The notes under the pieces were generated by a model, which saw only the letters and a list, made by a program, of their open reading frames with translations, was not told where the DNA came from and did no database searches. Source: an uncultured Anaeromusa sp. (GTDB lineage Bacteria > Bacillota > Negativicutes > Anaeromusales > Anaeromusaceae). Taken from it: DNA of 64,000 bases. The stretch covers positions 610,501-674,500 of the forward strand of contig NZ_OY764901.1 of the NCBI RefSeq assembly GCF_963668665.1, in the 5' to 3' direction. This document shows positions 27,244-35,859 of the stretch, piece after piece. Position 1 is the stretch's first letter; each line of letters begins with the position of its first letter. The translations under genes and the position numbers were made by a program.

Positions 27244-29711
27244 GAAAGGCCCTCCTTCGGCTGCAGCAATTCCAACATCGTTTCAAAAGAAAAAGCCCGC
27301 GCCATTTTTGCCAGTTTTTCCGCCAATTCACTATCCAATACTTTGACTTCCTCCAAGAGATTCAAGGTTAAATAGTAATCCCCGCTTTCCACCGCCCTAT
27401 ACAACTCCATCCGCAGTTCGAACGGTAACGAATCAAGCTCCTCGCGGCGTACTTTTTCCAAACAGGTCTTTTCTAGCGTCAGCGGTTCCTCTTCAGCATA
27501 CTGATACTCTACCGCAAGGGCTGTTTTGATTTTATTCAGTAATTCCCCTTCGCGGAAAGGTTTGCTCAAATAATCATTGGCGCCTTCGTCAAATATTTTC
27601 TGCCGCTCATCATGAAAGCTGCTCGCCGTAACAGCGATAATCGGCACCTGTTCGTCTTTCAGCCGGATGCGCTTGAGGACCTCGTGTCCGTCCATAATCG
27701 GCATCCTCATATCTAAAAGCATCAAATCCGGCTTCCACTCTTCATACAGTTCCAACGCGGCCTGCCCATGCTGGGCACAGCGCGTCTGAAAGCCCAGCGG
27801 CTGCAGCAGCTGTGTCAAAAGCTCGCAGTTTACATGCTCGTCATCGACCAGCAGTACTTTCGGCTTTTTGTCTATAACACGCAAAACACGTCGTTCTTCC
27901 ATTACAATCTCTTCATCACCAGCTTGTTGTACAAGTACCTGCAGCGTAAAGAGGCTGCCCGCGTCGCGCTGACTGTGCGCTACAATTCTCCCGCCCATGA
28001 GTTTCGCATATTCCTGGCTGATGGCTAAGCCCAACCCTGTGCCGCTGCCTTGAGCCTTGCCAGCGTGAAGCTGCTGAAACGGCTTAAAGAGCTGTTCTAA
28101 TTCTTCCTGGTTCATGCCAGAACCGGAATCTTCCACTTCCAGTTCAAGCCGCACATAACCGTCTCCCGCTTCCTGGGCTTGCACGCGCAGCGCCACAAAT
28201 CCCTCTTGGGTAAATTTCACGGCATTGCCCATTAGATTCAGCAAAATCTGCCGCAGCTTGCCTTCATCCGTTATAATCCGCTCCGGTACGGCTTCGCCCC
28301 GTTCCAGCACAAAACGCAGCCCCTTTTCCTCTAAGCGCAGGCGGAACATCTGCTCCACCTCACGCAAAAGCTTATCCAGCGAGCAAGGCGCCAGCTGCAA
28401 TTCCGTACGACCAGCCTCCACTTTCGAAATTTCCAGAATGTCATTGATCAAGCGCAGCAAATGTTCCCCTGCCGTATGAATGCGTTCTAAGTGCTCCTTT
28501 TGGCTTGGAGAAAGCGTTTCATCCCGTTGCAACAACTGCCCAAAACCTAGCACCGCATTCAAAGGCGTACGAATTTCATGAGACATATTGGCCACAAAAA
28601 AGCTTTTCGCCAAATTGGCCGCTTCCGCCGCCTCCTTGGCCGTAATCAACTCGGCATTTACAGAAATCATTTCTTCATTCATCGCCATGAGTTCCTGCGT
28701 ACGTTCTTCCACTTTGCATTCCAAATCATTTTTAGCTTGCCGCAGCTTTTCTTCCGTTTCTTTCAAAAGCGTTATATCGCGAATGACCCCAACAATGAAA
28801 GGCTCCCCTTGTTCGTTCGTGTAGAGCTTCTTTTTTGTTACAATCGTATATTTATTTCCACTTACATCGGTAAAGGTTTCTTCATTTACACTTTCCCCGC
28901 CGTTAATAAACACCCGTTCATCTTGGTCCCAGAAGACTTTTGCCTCTTCCGGCGGGAAATAATCATAGTCGCTTTTCCCTTGGATATCCGTCGCTTCTTT
29001 CCCCATCATACGACACAACGCTTCATTAAAGAGCACCCATTGGTGCGCCCGGTTTTTGACAAACACAGGGTCGGGAATGGCTTGAATGATTTTATCCAGA
29101 TAGTTGCGCGAAGCTACCAGCGCCGCCTCCGCCTGCAACTGTTCCGTCACATTATGCCAGACTAAAAGCAAGCACGGCTCGCCATTCAATTCCAGCGTAT
29201 CGCCATAGCAGCGGCCAGAATATACTTCACCGCTCCTCGTTTGCCAAGATACCAATTGCCCCCGCACCGAACCTTCGTCTGTCAAGGTTTGCACCATTTG
29301 CCGCCATTGTTTCCCCTCTTGCCATAAGCGGGCTTTGTCGAAGGACTGGCGGCTCATCTCACTTTGGGAATAGCCGAAGGTTGAAAAAAAAGCCGAACTC
29401 GCTTCCAGCAGCTGCAAATCCTGCATGCGAACAATCAAAATCACATCAACCGCCTGTTGAAACACTTTGGCGAACTTGGCCCCGGAACGCTCCACTTCCC
29501 GGGTATAGCCGCGCAAAAGGCCATACAGCATCAGCGCAATAGCAAGGATATAGAGCGTGCCTTTTGCTGTCGCCACTAATGTTTTCATATGCTCTGGAAA
29601 AGGCAAGGCATACAAAAGCTGATCCGAGACTGCAATCCAAAGCCAGCTTGCCAGCACATATGCGGCAACAATCTTACCCGGCGTCAACCGGCTCCACTCA
29701 TTTTTAAGCAT
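27240..29711 (-). CDS. PAS-containing hybrid histidine kinase
   Basis: An 823-residue membrane kinase. It has two N-terminal spans (about 12-35 and 45-68), two PAS domains (about 80-190 and 200-325), a coiled segment, HisKA with [13 protein letters not shown] (His about 378), and an ATPase with NAVKFT, DSGSGM and GTGLGLA. A receiver domain follows, with [21 protein letters not shown] and LSKPF. A helical C-terminal tail of about 80 residues may be an HPt-like or docking region. I start it at ATG 29711, six bases after GGAGGGG. It overlaps the HD-GYP gene and probably tunes c-di-GMP levels. It is the first gene of the leftward signalling block. Confidence 0.9.
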   Translation of the reverse strand: MLKNEWSRLTPGKIVAAYVLASWLWIAVSDQLLYALPFPEHMKTLVATAKGTLYILAIALMLYGLLRGYTREVERSGAKFAKVFQQAVDVILIVRMQDLQLLEASSAFFSTFGYSQSEMSRQSFDKARLWQEGKQWRQMVQTLTDEGSVRGQLVSWQTRSGEVYSGRCYGDTLELNGEPCLLLVWHNVTEQLQAEAALVASRNYLDKIIQAIPDPVFVKNRAHQWVLFNEALCRMMGKEATDIQGKSDYDYFPPEEAKVFWDQDERVFINGGESVNEETFTDVSGNKYTIVTKKKLYTNEQGEPFIVGVIRDITLLKETEEKLRQAKNDLECKVEERTQELMAMNEEMISVNAELITAKEAAEAANLAKSFFVANMSHEIRTPLNAVLGFGQLLQRDETLSPSQKEHLERIHTAGEHLLRLINDILEISKVEAGRTELQLAPCSLDKLLREVEQMFRLRLEEKGLRFVLERGEAVPERIITDEGKLRQILLNLMGNAVKFTQEGFVALRVQAQEAGDGYVRLELEVEDSGSGMNQEELEQLFKPFQQLHAGKAQGSGTGLGLAISQEYAKLMGGRIVAHSQRDAGSLFTLQVLVQQAGDEEIVMEERRVLRVIDKKPKVLLVDDEHVNCELLTQLLQPLGFQTRCAQHGQAALELYEEWKPDLMLLDMRMPIMDGHEVLKRIRLKDEQVPIIAVTASSFHDERQKIFDEGANDYLSKPFREGELLNKIKTALAVEYQYAEEEPLTLEKTCLEKVRREELDSLPFELRMELYRAVESGDYYLTLNLLEEVKVLDSELAEKLAKMARAFSFETMLELLQPKEGLS

Positions 29712-29944
29712 ATGCGGCCCCTCCTTTTCCATGCAAAAAATCCGCCTTCATTATTAAGTTTAAATTCCTTGCACCTATGTTGAATCCCTTCTGCGTAGGC
29801 AGAAAAGTCAAATATTTCTTCGTGCTGCCGAACAGGCGTCGCGGGATGATATGCAGGAGAAGGAAAGTGAGGGCTCAATGAGGCTGCGGCGGCGGTGATT
29901 GTATTTGAGACTTTTATTGGAGCAAGCCGGTCCGCAGGACGAAA

Positions 29945-29974
29945 AAGCAGGCTTCCCATTTGAAAAGCCTGCTT
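29945..29974 (-). terminator. Terminator after ppnP
   Basis: AAGCAGGCTT and AAGCCTGCTT pair perfectly around a ten-base loop. On the minus strand TTTTTC follows. It starts 11 bases after the ppnP stop. Confidence 0.8.
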
Positions 29975-29985
29975 CTTGGATTGCT

Positions 29986-30306
29986 TTATTCCGGCAAATA
30001 CGAGCAGCAATAATCCGCCACTTGCTTTACCTGCAGTTGAAATTTAGATTTTGCAGGCACTCGGAAGGAATCGCCGCTTTTGACCGTCCGCCAGGTACTT
30101 TCTCCCGGCAGCAGTACGTCCATCTCTCCTTGGAGCATTTCCATTAATTCCGCCGCATCGGTGCCAAATTCATATTCTCCAGGCAGCATAACGCCCAAGG
30201 TTTTGCGCGTACCGTCCGCAAAAAGCAGCGTCCGGCTGGTCACCTTGCCCTCGAAGTAGATATTAGCTTCTTTTACGGCTGTCACATTTACAAATTCACT
30301 CATCAT
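29986..30306 (-). CDS. ppnP: Pyrimidine/purine nucleoside phosphorylase PpnP (DUF1255 cupin)
   Basis: A roughly 106-residue single-domain cupin. The segment [20 protein letters not shown] followed by [13 protein letters not shown], and the C-terminal [15 protein letters not shown], match PpnP/YaiE. In E. coli this enzyme phosphorolyses diverse nucleosides to the free base plus ribose 1-phosphate. Two tandem ATGs (30306 and 30303) follow GGAGGAG; either could start. It is divergent from guanine deaminase across a 160-bp region holding a palindrome. The two products fit one purine-salvage theme: nucleoside to guanine, then guanine to xanthine. Confidence 0.9.
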   Translation of the reverse strand: MMSEFVNVTAVKEANIYFEGKVTSRTLLFADGTRKTLGVMLPGEYEFGTDAAELMEMLQGEMDVLLPGESTWRTVKSGDSFRVPAKSKFQLQVKQVADYCCSYLPE

Positions 30307-30388
30307 TTTCTCCTCCGCCACACTTACTGTTATCATAGTTGTACGTGAATGTTATTCTCCGCCCGCGCTTATACTCCTGCCCCTGTAC

Positions 30389-30402
30389 AATTGTATACAA
30401 TT
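30389..30402. promoter_or_regulatory. Palindromic operator candidate between ppnP and guaD
   Basis: The 14-bp perfect palindrome AATTGTATACAATT lies midway between the divergent ppnP and guaD starts. Its core TTGTATACAA fits the TNGTNNACNA pattern used by many GntR/FadR-type repressors. That it controls either gene is inference from symmetry and location. No regulator gene adjoins. Confidence 0.45.
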
Positions 30403-30469
30403 ACAGAGTCTTTCTTTATTATCGAAGCGATTTGCTGTATCATAAAATTAGTAAGGAGGTGCATCTTCC

Positions 30470-31732
30470 ATGAACAAAAATGACCTGAGCATCTTAAAGG
30501 GAACTTTCCTTCATACCCCCTCGGCCGCCTCGTTTACTTGCCACAAGGAACACTATTTAGCAGTCCGCCAAGGCCGCATCGTATCCTTAACGCCGGAACT
30601 GCCGGAGAAGTACGCAGGCGCCCCCATCGCCGATTACAGCGGCCACTTGCTAATTCCCGGTTTTGTAGATTTGCACACCCATGCTGCACAATTCCGCCAG
30701 CGAGGTCTGGGGCTCGATTTGCCGCTCTTACCCTGGCTGGAAACGTATACCTTCCCTGAAGAACAGCGTTTTTCTTCCCTTGCCTACGCTCACGAGATCT
30801 ATGATGCTTTCGCCGCCGAACTGCTGCAACAGGGAACGACCCGTGTTGTTACCTGGGCTACCATTCACGAGGAAAGCGCTCGGTTGCTTTGCCAGGCCTT
30901 AGAAAAATACGGCCTGAGCGCCTATGTAGGCAAAGTCAGTATGGACTGCAACTGTCCTGAGTATCTTAAAGAAGAAACGACCCAAGCCCTGGAAAATGCC
31001 GAGTCGTTCCTATCTTCCTATGTAAAAGGCCCCTTGGTGCGGGGTATCGTTACGCCGCGTTTTGCGCCCACCTGCAGTCGCGAACTGCTCCAAGGCCTAG
31101 GACAGCTGGCGGCGCGCTATCAAATGCCGGTGCAGTCCCATCTGTCCGAAAACAAAGAAGAAATCGCCTGGGTGAATCAGCTCTTCCCAGAGCGAGCCGG
31201 CTATCATGATGTCTATGACTACTACGGCTTATTCGGCCAAATGCCGACGCTCATGGCGCATTGCGTGCACCTTAGCGAGGCCGCGCTAGAGCGCATGCGC
31301 GAAAAACAAGTTTTTGCCGTGCATTGCCCTGATTCCAACCTCAACCTAGGCAGCGGCATCATGCCAGCACGGCGCTTCCTGGACGCAGGGGTTCCGGTAG
31401 GCCTCGGCAGCGACGTCGGCGCCGGACACACTTTCAGCATGCCCCAAGCCATCGTCCGGGCCGTGCAGCTTTCCAAGCTGGCCTTTTTGCAGGATGCATC
31501 GCAAAAGCCGCTTACTCTCAGTGAAGCATTTTACCTGGCTACTAAAGGAGGCGGCCGTTTTTTCGGGCAGGTCGGCAGCTTCGAAGCCGGCTCTGAGCTA
31601 GACGCGCTGGTGCTGCAGCCAGCAAGACATCTCCAAACGGCTTCCCCTGTAGAGCAGTTGCAGCATTTTCTCTATACCCAAAATGCTGCCGCCATCACCA
31701 CCCGCTACATTGCAGGCAAACAGCGTTCTTAA
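30470..31732 (+). CDS. guaD: Guanine deaminase
   Basis: A 420-residue amidohydrolase converting guanine to xanthine and ammonia. The zinc motif and family signature PGFVDLHTHAAQFRQRGLGL lie near residues 63-82. Further ligands are in SHLSENKEEI, MAHCVHLSEAALERM and VGLGSDVGAGHTFSM, the last carrying the catalytic aspartate. Length and order fit GuaD. It starts at ATG 30470, after TAAGGAGG with a normal gap. It is a single gene, divergent from ppnP. No purine riboswitch is seen in the 130-bp leader. Confidence 0.95.
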   Translation: MNKNDLSILKGTFLHTPSAASFTCHKEHYLAVRQGRIVSLTPELPEKYAGAPIADYSGHLLIPGFVDLHTHAAQFRQRGLGLDLPLLPWLETYTFPEEQRFSSLAYAHEIYDAFAAELLQQGTTRVVTWATIHEESARLLCQALEKYGLSAYVGKVSMDCNCPEYLKEETTQALENAESFLSSYVKGPLVRGIVTPRFAPTCSRELLQGLGQLAARYQMPVQSHLSENKEEIAWVNQLFPERAGYHDVYDYYGLFGQMPTLMAHCVHLSEAALERMREKQVFAVHCPDSNLNLGSGIMPARRFLDAGVPVGLGSDVGAGHTFSMPQAIVRAVQLSKLAFLQDASQKPLTLSEAFYLATKGGGRFFGQVGSFEAGSELDALVLQPARHLQTASPVEQLQHFLYTQNAAAITTRYIAGKQRS

Positions 31733-31877
31733 CGCTGCACCGCCCCTCCATTTTCCGTGCCCTTTAAAGTAAAAATAATTCTAGCAGGAAAATACTTTTC
31801 TTTGTCGAAATTGTTTCTTAAAATGCTTTAGACGGAAAATTCAGACCTTATGTTTTTCTGCAGCATTTTTTGGTTTA

Positions 31878-31893
31878 TGTGACCTGCATCACA
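31878..31893. promoter_or_regulatory. CRP/FNR-type binding site upstream of hcp (possible HcpR operator)
   Basis: TGTGACCTGCATCACA is an exact TGTGA-N6-TCACA palindrome, 118 bases before the hcp start. The HcpR branch of the CRP/FNR family is known to regulate hcp in anaerobes, and sites of this TTGTGA-N6-TCACAA type have been described for it. The regulator gene is not in the window, so which family member binds is inference. Confidence 0.65.
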
Positions 31894-32010
31894 GACGCCG
31901 CGTAAAGCTCCTTGGTATACTACGTTTGTCAACAGAACTGCATTACCTATAACTTCAGCAGTTTTCACACGGATTTACTGTCACTTTGTATATTATAAGG
32001 AGGGAACACT

Positions 32011-33654
32011 ATGTCAATGTTTTGCTTTCAGTGTCAAGAAACAGCTAAAGGAACCGGTTGCACCATGCGCGGCGTCTGCGGAAAGACCTCGGATGTAGCC
32101 AATCTGCAGGATCTTCTGATTTACACCCTTAAAGGAATTTCCGCGTATGCCTTGGAAGCCCGCGAAGCCAAGCTGCCTACAGGCGGAGCGGACAAATTCA
32201 TCATGGAAGGCCTTTTTGCCACCATCACCAACGCCAACTTCGACAAAGAACGTTTTGTCGCTTGGATCAAGGAAGCCCTGGTAGTGCGCGAAGATGTCAA
32301 AAACGCCTTAATCAAAGCTGGCCTGACGCCTAAAGCCGCTCACGACAGCGCGTTGTGGCATGCTGACAACGTAGAAGCGTTTGAAGCCAAGGCGGCTACG
32401 GTCGGCGTCCTCTCCACGGAAAATGAAGATGTTCGTTCCTTACGGGAACTCATTATTTACGGCGTCAAAGGCATGGCTGCTTACGCCGAGCACGCTTATG
32501 TTTTGGGCTATGCGGACGACGCTATTTTCGCCGCTATGGAAAAAGCCTTGGTAGCCACCACCAATAACGCGCTTAGCGCGGATGAACTAGTTGCCCAGGT
32601 TATGGAATGCGGTAAATTCGGCGTGGACGTTATGGCGCTCTTGGACAAAGCCAATACCACTACCTACGGCTCGCCGGAAATCACCAAGGTCAATCTTGGC
32701 GTACGTAACAACCCGGCCATTCTTATCAGCGGCCACGATCTCAAGGATCTTGAAGAACTGCTGGAGCAAACCAAAGGAACCGGCGTTGACGTCTACACTC
32801 ACGGCGAAATGCTGCCGGCTCATTATTATCCCTTCTTCAAAAAATATGACAACTTTGTCGGCAACTACGGCAACTCCTGGTGGCTGCAGGATAAAGAATT
32901 CGAAACCTTCAACGGTCCTGTGCTGCTGACCACTAACTGTCTGGTGCCTCCTAAAGAGAGCTATAAAGATCGCGTCTATGTTACCGGTGTTGTCGGCTTT
33001 GAAGGGCTCAGAAAGATTGCTCCTCGCCAAGCCGGTAAAACCAAGGATTTCTCGGCGCTTATCGCCCATGCAAAACAGTGTCCTTCGCCTACCAAGCTGG
33101 AAGACGGCGAAATCGTCGGCGGTTTTGCCCATAACCAAGTGCTGGCCCTGGCTGACAAAGTCATTGAAGCTGTAAAAAGCGGCGCTGTAAAACGCTTCTT
33201 CGTTATGGCTGGCTGTGATGGCCGCATGAAGAGCCGCGACTACTACAGCGAGTTCGCTAAAGCTCTGCCGCAGGATGCCATCATTCTCACCGCTGGCTGC
33301 GCCAAATACCGTTACAACAAGCTGCCTCTCGGCGACATCGGCGGCATCCCCCGGGTTCTGGACGCTGGTCAGTGTAATGACTCCTATTCCTTGGCCGTTA
33401 TCGCTTTGAAACTCAAAGAAGCTTTCGGCCTGGACGATGTCAACAAGCTCCCCATTTCCTACAACATTGCTTGGTACGAGCAAAAAGCCGTCATCGTACT
33501 GCTGGCGCTGTTGTACCTGGGTGTTAAAAACATTCACCTCGGTCCTACGCTGCCTGGCTTCCTCTCGCCTAATGTCGCCAAGGTTCTCGTGGAAACCTTC
33601 GGCATTGGCGGCATTACCAATGTAGAAGACGACCTGAAAATGTTCTTCTCCTAA
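32011..33654 (+). CDS. hcp: Hydroxylamine reductase / hybrid-cluster protein Hcp
   Basis: A 547-residue redox enzyme. The N-terminal cysteine cluster [15 protein letters not shown] followed by RGVCGK is the C-x2-C-x9-C-x5-C iron-sulfur ligand set. Hybrid-cluster ligands are visible in [47 protein letters not shown] and [10 protein letters not shown]. Hcp reduces NO and/or hydroxylamine and protects anaerobes from nitrosative stress. It starts at ATG 32011 after AAGGAGGG (or at the ATG six bases later). No Hcr partner is next to it. The upstream FNR/HcpR-type site suggests induction by NO or nitrite. It has its own terminator. Confidence 0.97.
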   Translation: MSMFCFQCQETAKGTGCTMRGVCGKTSDVANLQDLLIYTLKGISAYALEAREAKLPTGGADKFIMEGLFATITNANFDKERFVAWIKEALVVREDVKNALIKAGLTPKAAHDSALWHADNVEAFEAKAATVGVLSTENEDVRSLRELIIYGVKGMAAYAEHAYVLGYADDAIFAAMEKALVATTNNALSADELVAQVMECGKFGVDVMALLDKANTTTYGSPEITKVNLGVRNNPAILISGHDLKDLEELLEQTKGTGVDVYTHGEMLPAHYYPFFKKYDNFVGNYGNSWWLQDKEFETFNGPVLLTTNCLVPPKESYKDRVYVTGVVGFEGLRKIAPRQAGKTKDFSALIAHAKQCPSPTKLEDGEIVGGFAHNQVLALADKVIEAVKSGAVKRFFVMAGCDGRMKSRDYYSEFAKALPQDAIILTAGCAKYRYNKLPLGDIGGIPRVLDAGQCNDSYSLAVIALKLKEAFGLDDVNKLPISYNIAWYEQKAVIVLLALLYLGVKNIHLGPTLPGFLSPNVAKVLVETFGIGGITNVEDDLKMFFS

Positions 33655-33664
33655 AAAACGCCTT

Positions 33665-33693
33665 AAAGCCCGTCCTGTTGGACGGGCTTTTTT
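33665..33693 (+). terminator. Terminator of hcp
   Basis: AAAGCCCGTCC, loop TGTT, GGACGGGCTTTTTT: perfect 11-bp stem plus T-run, 10 bases after the stop codon. Confidence 0.92.
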
Positions 33694-33733
33694 CGTACTT
33701 CTGCAAGTAACAGCACAATGTGAGAAGATGAGG

Positions 33734-33786
33734 ATTGAGCAAGAGTCGCGATGAGAATCGGAGGATAAGACGGAGGGTTACGGGAT
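33734..33786 (-). repeat. Degenerate copy of the ~40-bp intergenic repeat family
   Basis: Contains AGCAAGAGTCGCGATGAGAA, then GGAGGGTTACGGGA. It resembles the inverse orientation of the family seen at 33898, 34721, 37440, 37559 and 51241. It faces the 33898 copy across the 29-bp palindrome. The match is looser than for the other copies. Confidence 0.4.
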
Positions 33787-33795
33787 GCACGTTTT

Positions 33796-33824
33796 TGGTT
33801 CAGGAGAACCGTCCCCCTGAACCA
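33796..33824. repeat. 29-bp dispersed palindromic repeat, copy 1
   Basis: An imperfect palindrome with outer arms TGGTTCAGG and CCTGAACCA, and centre AGAACCGTCCC. Copy 3 at 42644 is identical over all 29 bases. Copy 2 at 35812 is its reverse complement with one change. Flanking TTTT/AAAA runs extend the hairpin here. It lies in the gene-free hcp-ompH interval. The interval 33694-34045 otherwise holds only two ~40-bp repeat copies. Confidence 0.8.
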
Positions 33825-33897
33825 AAATAACCGCCACCGCCTCTATCGAGCCCTCCCTTTACTCACTCTACTCCTGTTTAAAATCACGTGCCTTGTT

Positions 33898-33939
33898 CTT
33901 CTCCTGCGTACCCTCCTGTGACTCCCGAGACTCTTGTTC
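33898..33939 (+). repeat. ~40-bp intergenic repeat family, copy
   Basis: Shares the core GCGTACCCTC, then TGTGACTC, then GACTCTTGTTC with copies at 34721, 37440 (inverse), 37559 and 51241 (inverse). It is intergenic, about 105 bases before the ompH start. Confidence 0.6.
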
Positions 33940-34045
33940 AATCTTGGGATTAATCTTGACATAAGCAATTTTAAAGCCGTATAGTTTGTATAATAGTCAT
34001 CCTAGTGGTCTTGCTAAAAATAAAAACAGAAAGAAGGCTACATTT

Positions 34046-34477
34046 ATGAAATGGTCAGCTTGTTTTAAAGCCTATTTCACAGCCTTAGCTCTTGCCCTTT
34101 GCCTGTCTCTTCCCGGGACGGCAGCCGCCGCAGAACTTCCGGTCGGCGTCGTGGATATTATGTATGTAATCAACAATCATCCCGATGTAGCTCAAGCCAA
34201 CGCAGCCCTGCAAACCGAGCAAACACAACTGCGCCAAGAGTTTACTACAAAATCCGCCGGGTTGAGCGACCAAGACAAACAAGCCCTGGACCAACAGCTT
34301 GGCAAGCAACTGGCGCAAAAACGCCAAGAGCTATTTAAGCCCATTGCCGACAGCATTCAAGTCGCCATGAAAGCCGTCGCCGATGAAAAAGGCTTCTCTC
34401 TAGTCATCTACAAAAACAGCGTCGCCTTAGGGGGCACGGATATCACCTTGGATGTCCTCCAAAAGCTAAAGAAATAG
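34046..34477 (+). CDS. OmpH/Skp-family periplasmic protein
   Basis: A 143-residue secreted protein. A signal peptide covers about residues 1-31 (KAYFTALALALCLSLPGTAAAA). The mature part starts GVVDIMYVINNHPDV, the usual Skp/OmpH opening strand. A glutamine-rich helical arm of about 60 residues follows, and the closing strand is KGFSLVIYKNSVALGGTDIT. Skp proteins chaperone outer-membrane proteins through the periplasm, so its presence supports a diderm envelope. The ATG at 34046 is chosen over an earlier in-frame start because GAAGG precedes it and the signal peptide then begins at residue 1. The stop codon TAG overlaps the start of a 160-bp palindromic element. Confidence 0.88.
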   Translation: MKWSACFKAYFTALALALCLSLPGTAAAAELPVGVVDIMYVINNHPDVAQANAALQTEQTQLRQEFTTKSAGLSDQDKQALDQQLGKQLAQKRQELFKPIADSIQVAMKAVADEKGFSLVIYKNSVALGGTDITLDVLQKLKK

Positions 34478-34635
34478 GAACTGCTAATTTATTCACATCT
34501 CACATCAAAACGGCTCTTTTTCCATCAGCCATTGTCAGAAAGCCTCGGCAGAGCGCCGCTATGCCTGCGTTTTCTTTCGCGTCTGATGAAAAATTTTCTC
34601 GTTTTGATGGAGTGTTCATTAAATTATCAGCTCCT
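34476..34635 (+). repeat. Palindromic element, copy A, starting at the ompH stop codon
   Basis: This 160-bp stretch can fold on itself almost end to end. AGGAACTGCTAATTTA pairs with TAAATTATCAGCTCCT. Inner arms CATCAAAACG/CGTTTTGATG and CATCAG/CTGATG also pair. The tip is a GGCAGAG/CTATGCC hairpin. It is homologous to copy B at 51304-51464 in reverse. In both places the element begins at the TAG stop of the gene before it. It looks like a MITE or a structured 3'-UTR RNA. It has no ORF. The ompH terminator follows at 34666. Confidence 0.75.
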
Positions 34636-34665
34636 TAACGGTAAAGTTACAAATGGAACTCGCCG

Positions 34666-34701
34666 AAAAAGGAAGCAGGCCGAAAACCTGCTTCCTTTTT
34701 T
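34666..34701 (+). terminator. Terminator of the ompH unit
   Basis: AAAAAGGAAGCAGG pairs with CCTGCTTCCTTTTT around a seven-base loop. T-runs in both directions could also serve the convergent secreted-protein gene at 34790. Confidence 0.88.
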
Positions 34702-34720
34702 ATTAGAGATTCTGTTAAAC

Positions 34721-34763
34721 GAATCCTCCGTCGTACCCTCCGGTCACTCTGATTCTCTTGTTC
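34721..34763 (+). repeat. ~40-bp intergenic repeat family, copy
   Basis: GAATCCTCCGTCGTACCCTC followed by CGGTCACTCTGATTCTCTTG. The closest relative is the copy at 37559 (about 37 of 43 positions alike). It lies between the ompH terminator and the end of the secreted-protein gene. Confidence 0.65.
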
Positions 34764-34789
34764 GTTTTTTACTCATTTTTCGTTCTTCA

Positions 34790-35794
34790 TTATTTCGGAT
34801 AGTTTTCCTTCGCGGGCAGCCATTCCGCCAGCAAATAGTTCGCTTGGCCGCCTTCTATTTTACGCTGAAACTGCGCCTGATAGGCAGCTTCTATCGTCAC
34901 CTGCCAGCCAGCGGCTTTCCAGCTTTCCGGCATCGCCAGCGGATCGCCGTTAAAACCGGCAGGAGCGCGATAAATATCGACAATAGCCGCATAGTGTTCA
35001 TGCCCTTTATCTTTTAACGTGCGAATTCGAGCAAAACGAACTTCGGCGGCTACCTCTTCCGATGCCTGTTGCTTCACGACACCACTAAAAAAATCAGGCA
35101 ACGATATTTTCTCCTGCGGCAGCGCGTTCTGTCCGACTACACTCATACTTTGCAGCTGCGCACTGATTTGCGTCCCGTCGCCGCTGTAATAATCCCGTCG
35201 TACCAATCCTACTTCCGGCGCATAACAGGCTACCAGCACCTCGTTGGGCCTAGTCAAGGAGCGCGCCTGCACCTCCACGACGCCGGAAAATAATCCCGCC
35301 GGCACCCACACCGTCTTAGTAACACTAAGCAGGCGATAGCTCCAAGCACCGTCTTCCCAGGTTGCGCCTTGCTGCAGCGGTCCCTTAAGAAGCAGTAGCT
35401 CTTGATTAGGCTTAGCGGCAAGCAAGTCTCCCGCAGGTTCACTTTCACTCAGCACTACTTGCTGCACTACAGCCTCTTCCGTCACGGAAAAGACTCTTGC
35501 CACCTGCGCCCCGCCATTATTGTCCGCTACTTGCACCCGCCCATCCTTGACTTGCGTCACCGTCCGCGTAAAACCGGCAAACTCTTGTCCATACCCAATA
35601 TAGTTCCAACTCTGCCCCAGGGCGGCCGGAAAAAAATGGCGCACATCCGCCAGTCTGAATTCTTCCGCCGACATGCAATCTTGGCAAGGCCCCTTCTCGC
35701 TATGCGCCAACGCAGCAGAAGGCCAACCGGTCCATAAGGCCGCGCAGGCTAACGCCGCAACGGCTAAAGAGCATTGTTCTTTCAAAAACTTCAT
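34790..35794 (-). CDS. Secreted protein of unknown function
   Basis: A 334-residue protein with a clear signal peptide (KEQCSLAVAALACAALWTGW, with cleavage probably after the AALA stretch near 30). A CQDC motif follows at the mature N-terminus, which could form a disulfide or bind metal. The rest is beta-rich, for example GQSWNYIGYGQEFAGFTRTV and AGLFSGVVEVQARS, like small extracytoplasmic beta-propeller or lipocalin-like proteins. I cannot assign a family. The start is ATG 35794 (AAAGGTGG five bases upstream). It follows the DUF4337 gene on the same strand, with only a 65-bp gap holding a 29-bp palindrome. Confidence 0.65.
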   Translation of the reverse strand: MKFLKEQCSLAVAALACAALWTGWPSAALAHSEKGPCQDCMSAEEFRLADVRHFFPAALGQSWNYIGYGQEFAGFTRTVTQVKDGRVQVADNNGGAQVARVFSVTEEAVVQQVVLSESEPAGDLLAAKPNQELLLLKGPLQQGATWEDGAWSYRLLSVTKTVWVPAGLFSGVVEVQARSLTRPNEVLVACYAPEVGLVRRDYYSGDGTQISAQLQSMSVVGQNALPQEKISLPDFFSGVVKQQASEEVAAEVRFARIRTLKDKGHEHYAAIVDIYRAPAGFNGDPLAMPESWKAAGWQVTIEAAYQAQFQRKIEGGQANYLLAEWLPAKENYPK

Positions 35795-35811
35795 CCCAAC
35801 CACCTTTCTTC

Positions 35812-35840
35812 TGGTTCAGGGGGACGGTTCTGCTGAACCA
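35812..35840. repeat. 29-bp dispersed palindromic repeat, copy 2
   Basis: TGGTTCAGGGGGACGGTTC followed by TGCTGAACCA. It is the reverse complement of copies 1 and 3 with one base changed. It sits in the short gap between the DUF4337 gene and the secreted-protein gene, so it is probably transcribed. A further GTCCCCCTGA follows directly. Confidence 0.8.
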
Positions 35841-35859
35841 GTCCCCCTGAGTCAATCTG

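Noticed and set aside
29684..30010. 108-codon minus-strand frame between the hybrid kinase and ppnP
   Set aside because: It overlaps the ppnP terminator, the end of ppnP and the kinase start, has no ribosome site and resembles nothing.
30403..30469. Purine riboswitch before guanine deaminase
   Set aside because: The conserved junction sequences and paired loops of the purine aptamer are absent, and the leader is too short.
32587..33537. 316-codon open frame antisense to hcp
   Set aside because: It lies wholly within hcp, mirrors its codon pattern and shows no family resemblance; it is a shadow of a strongly supported gene.
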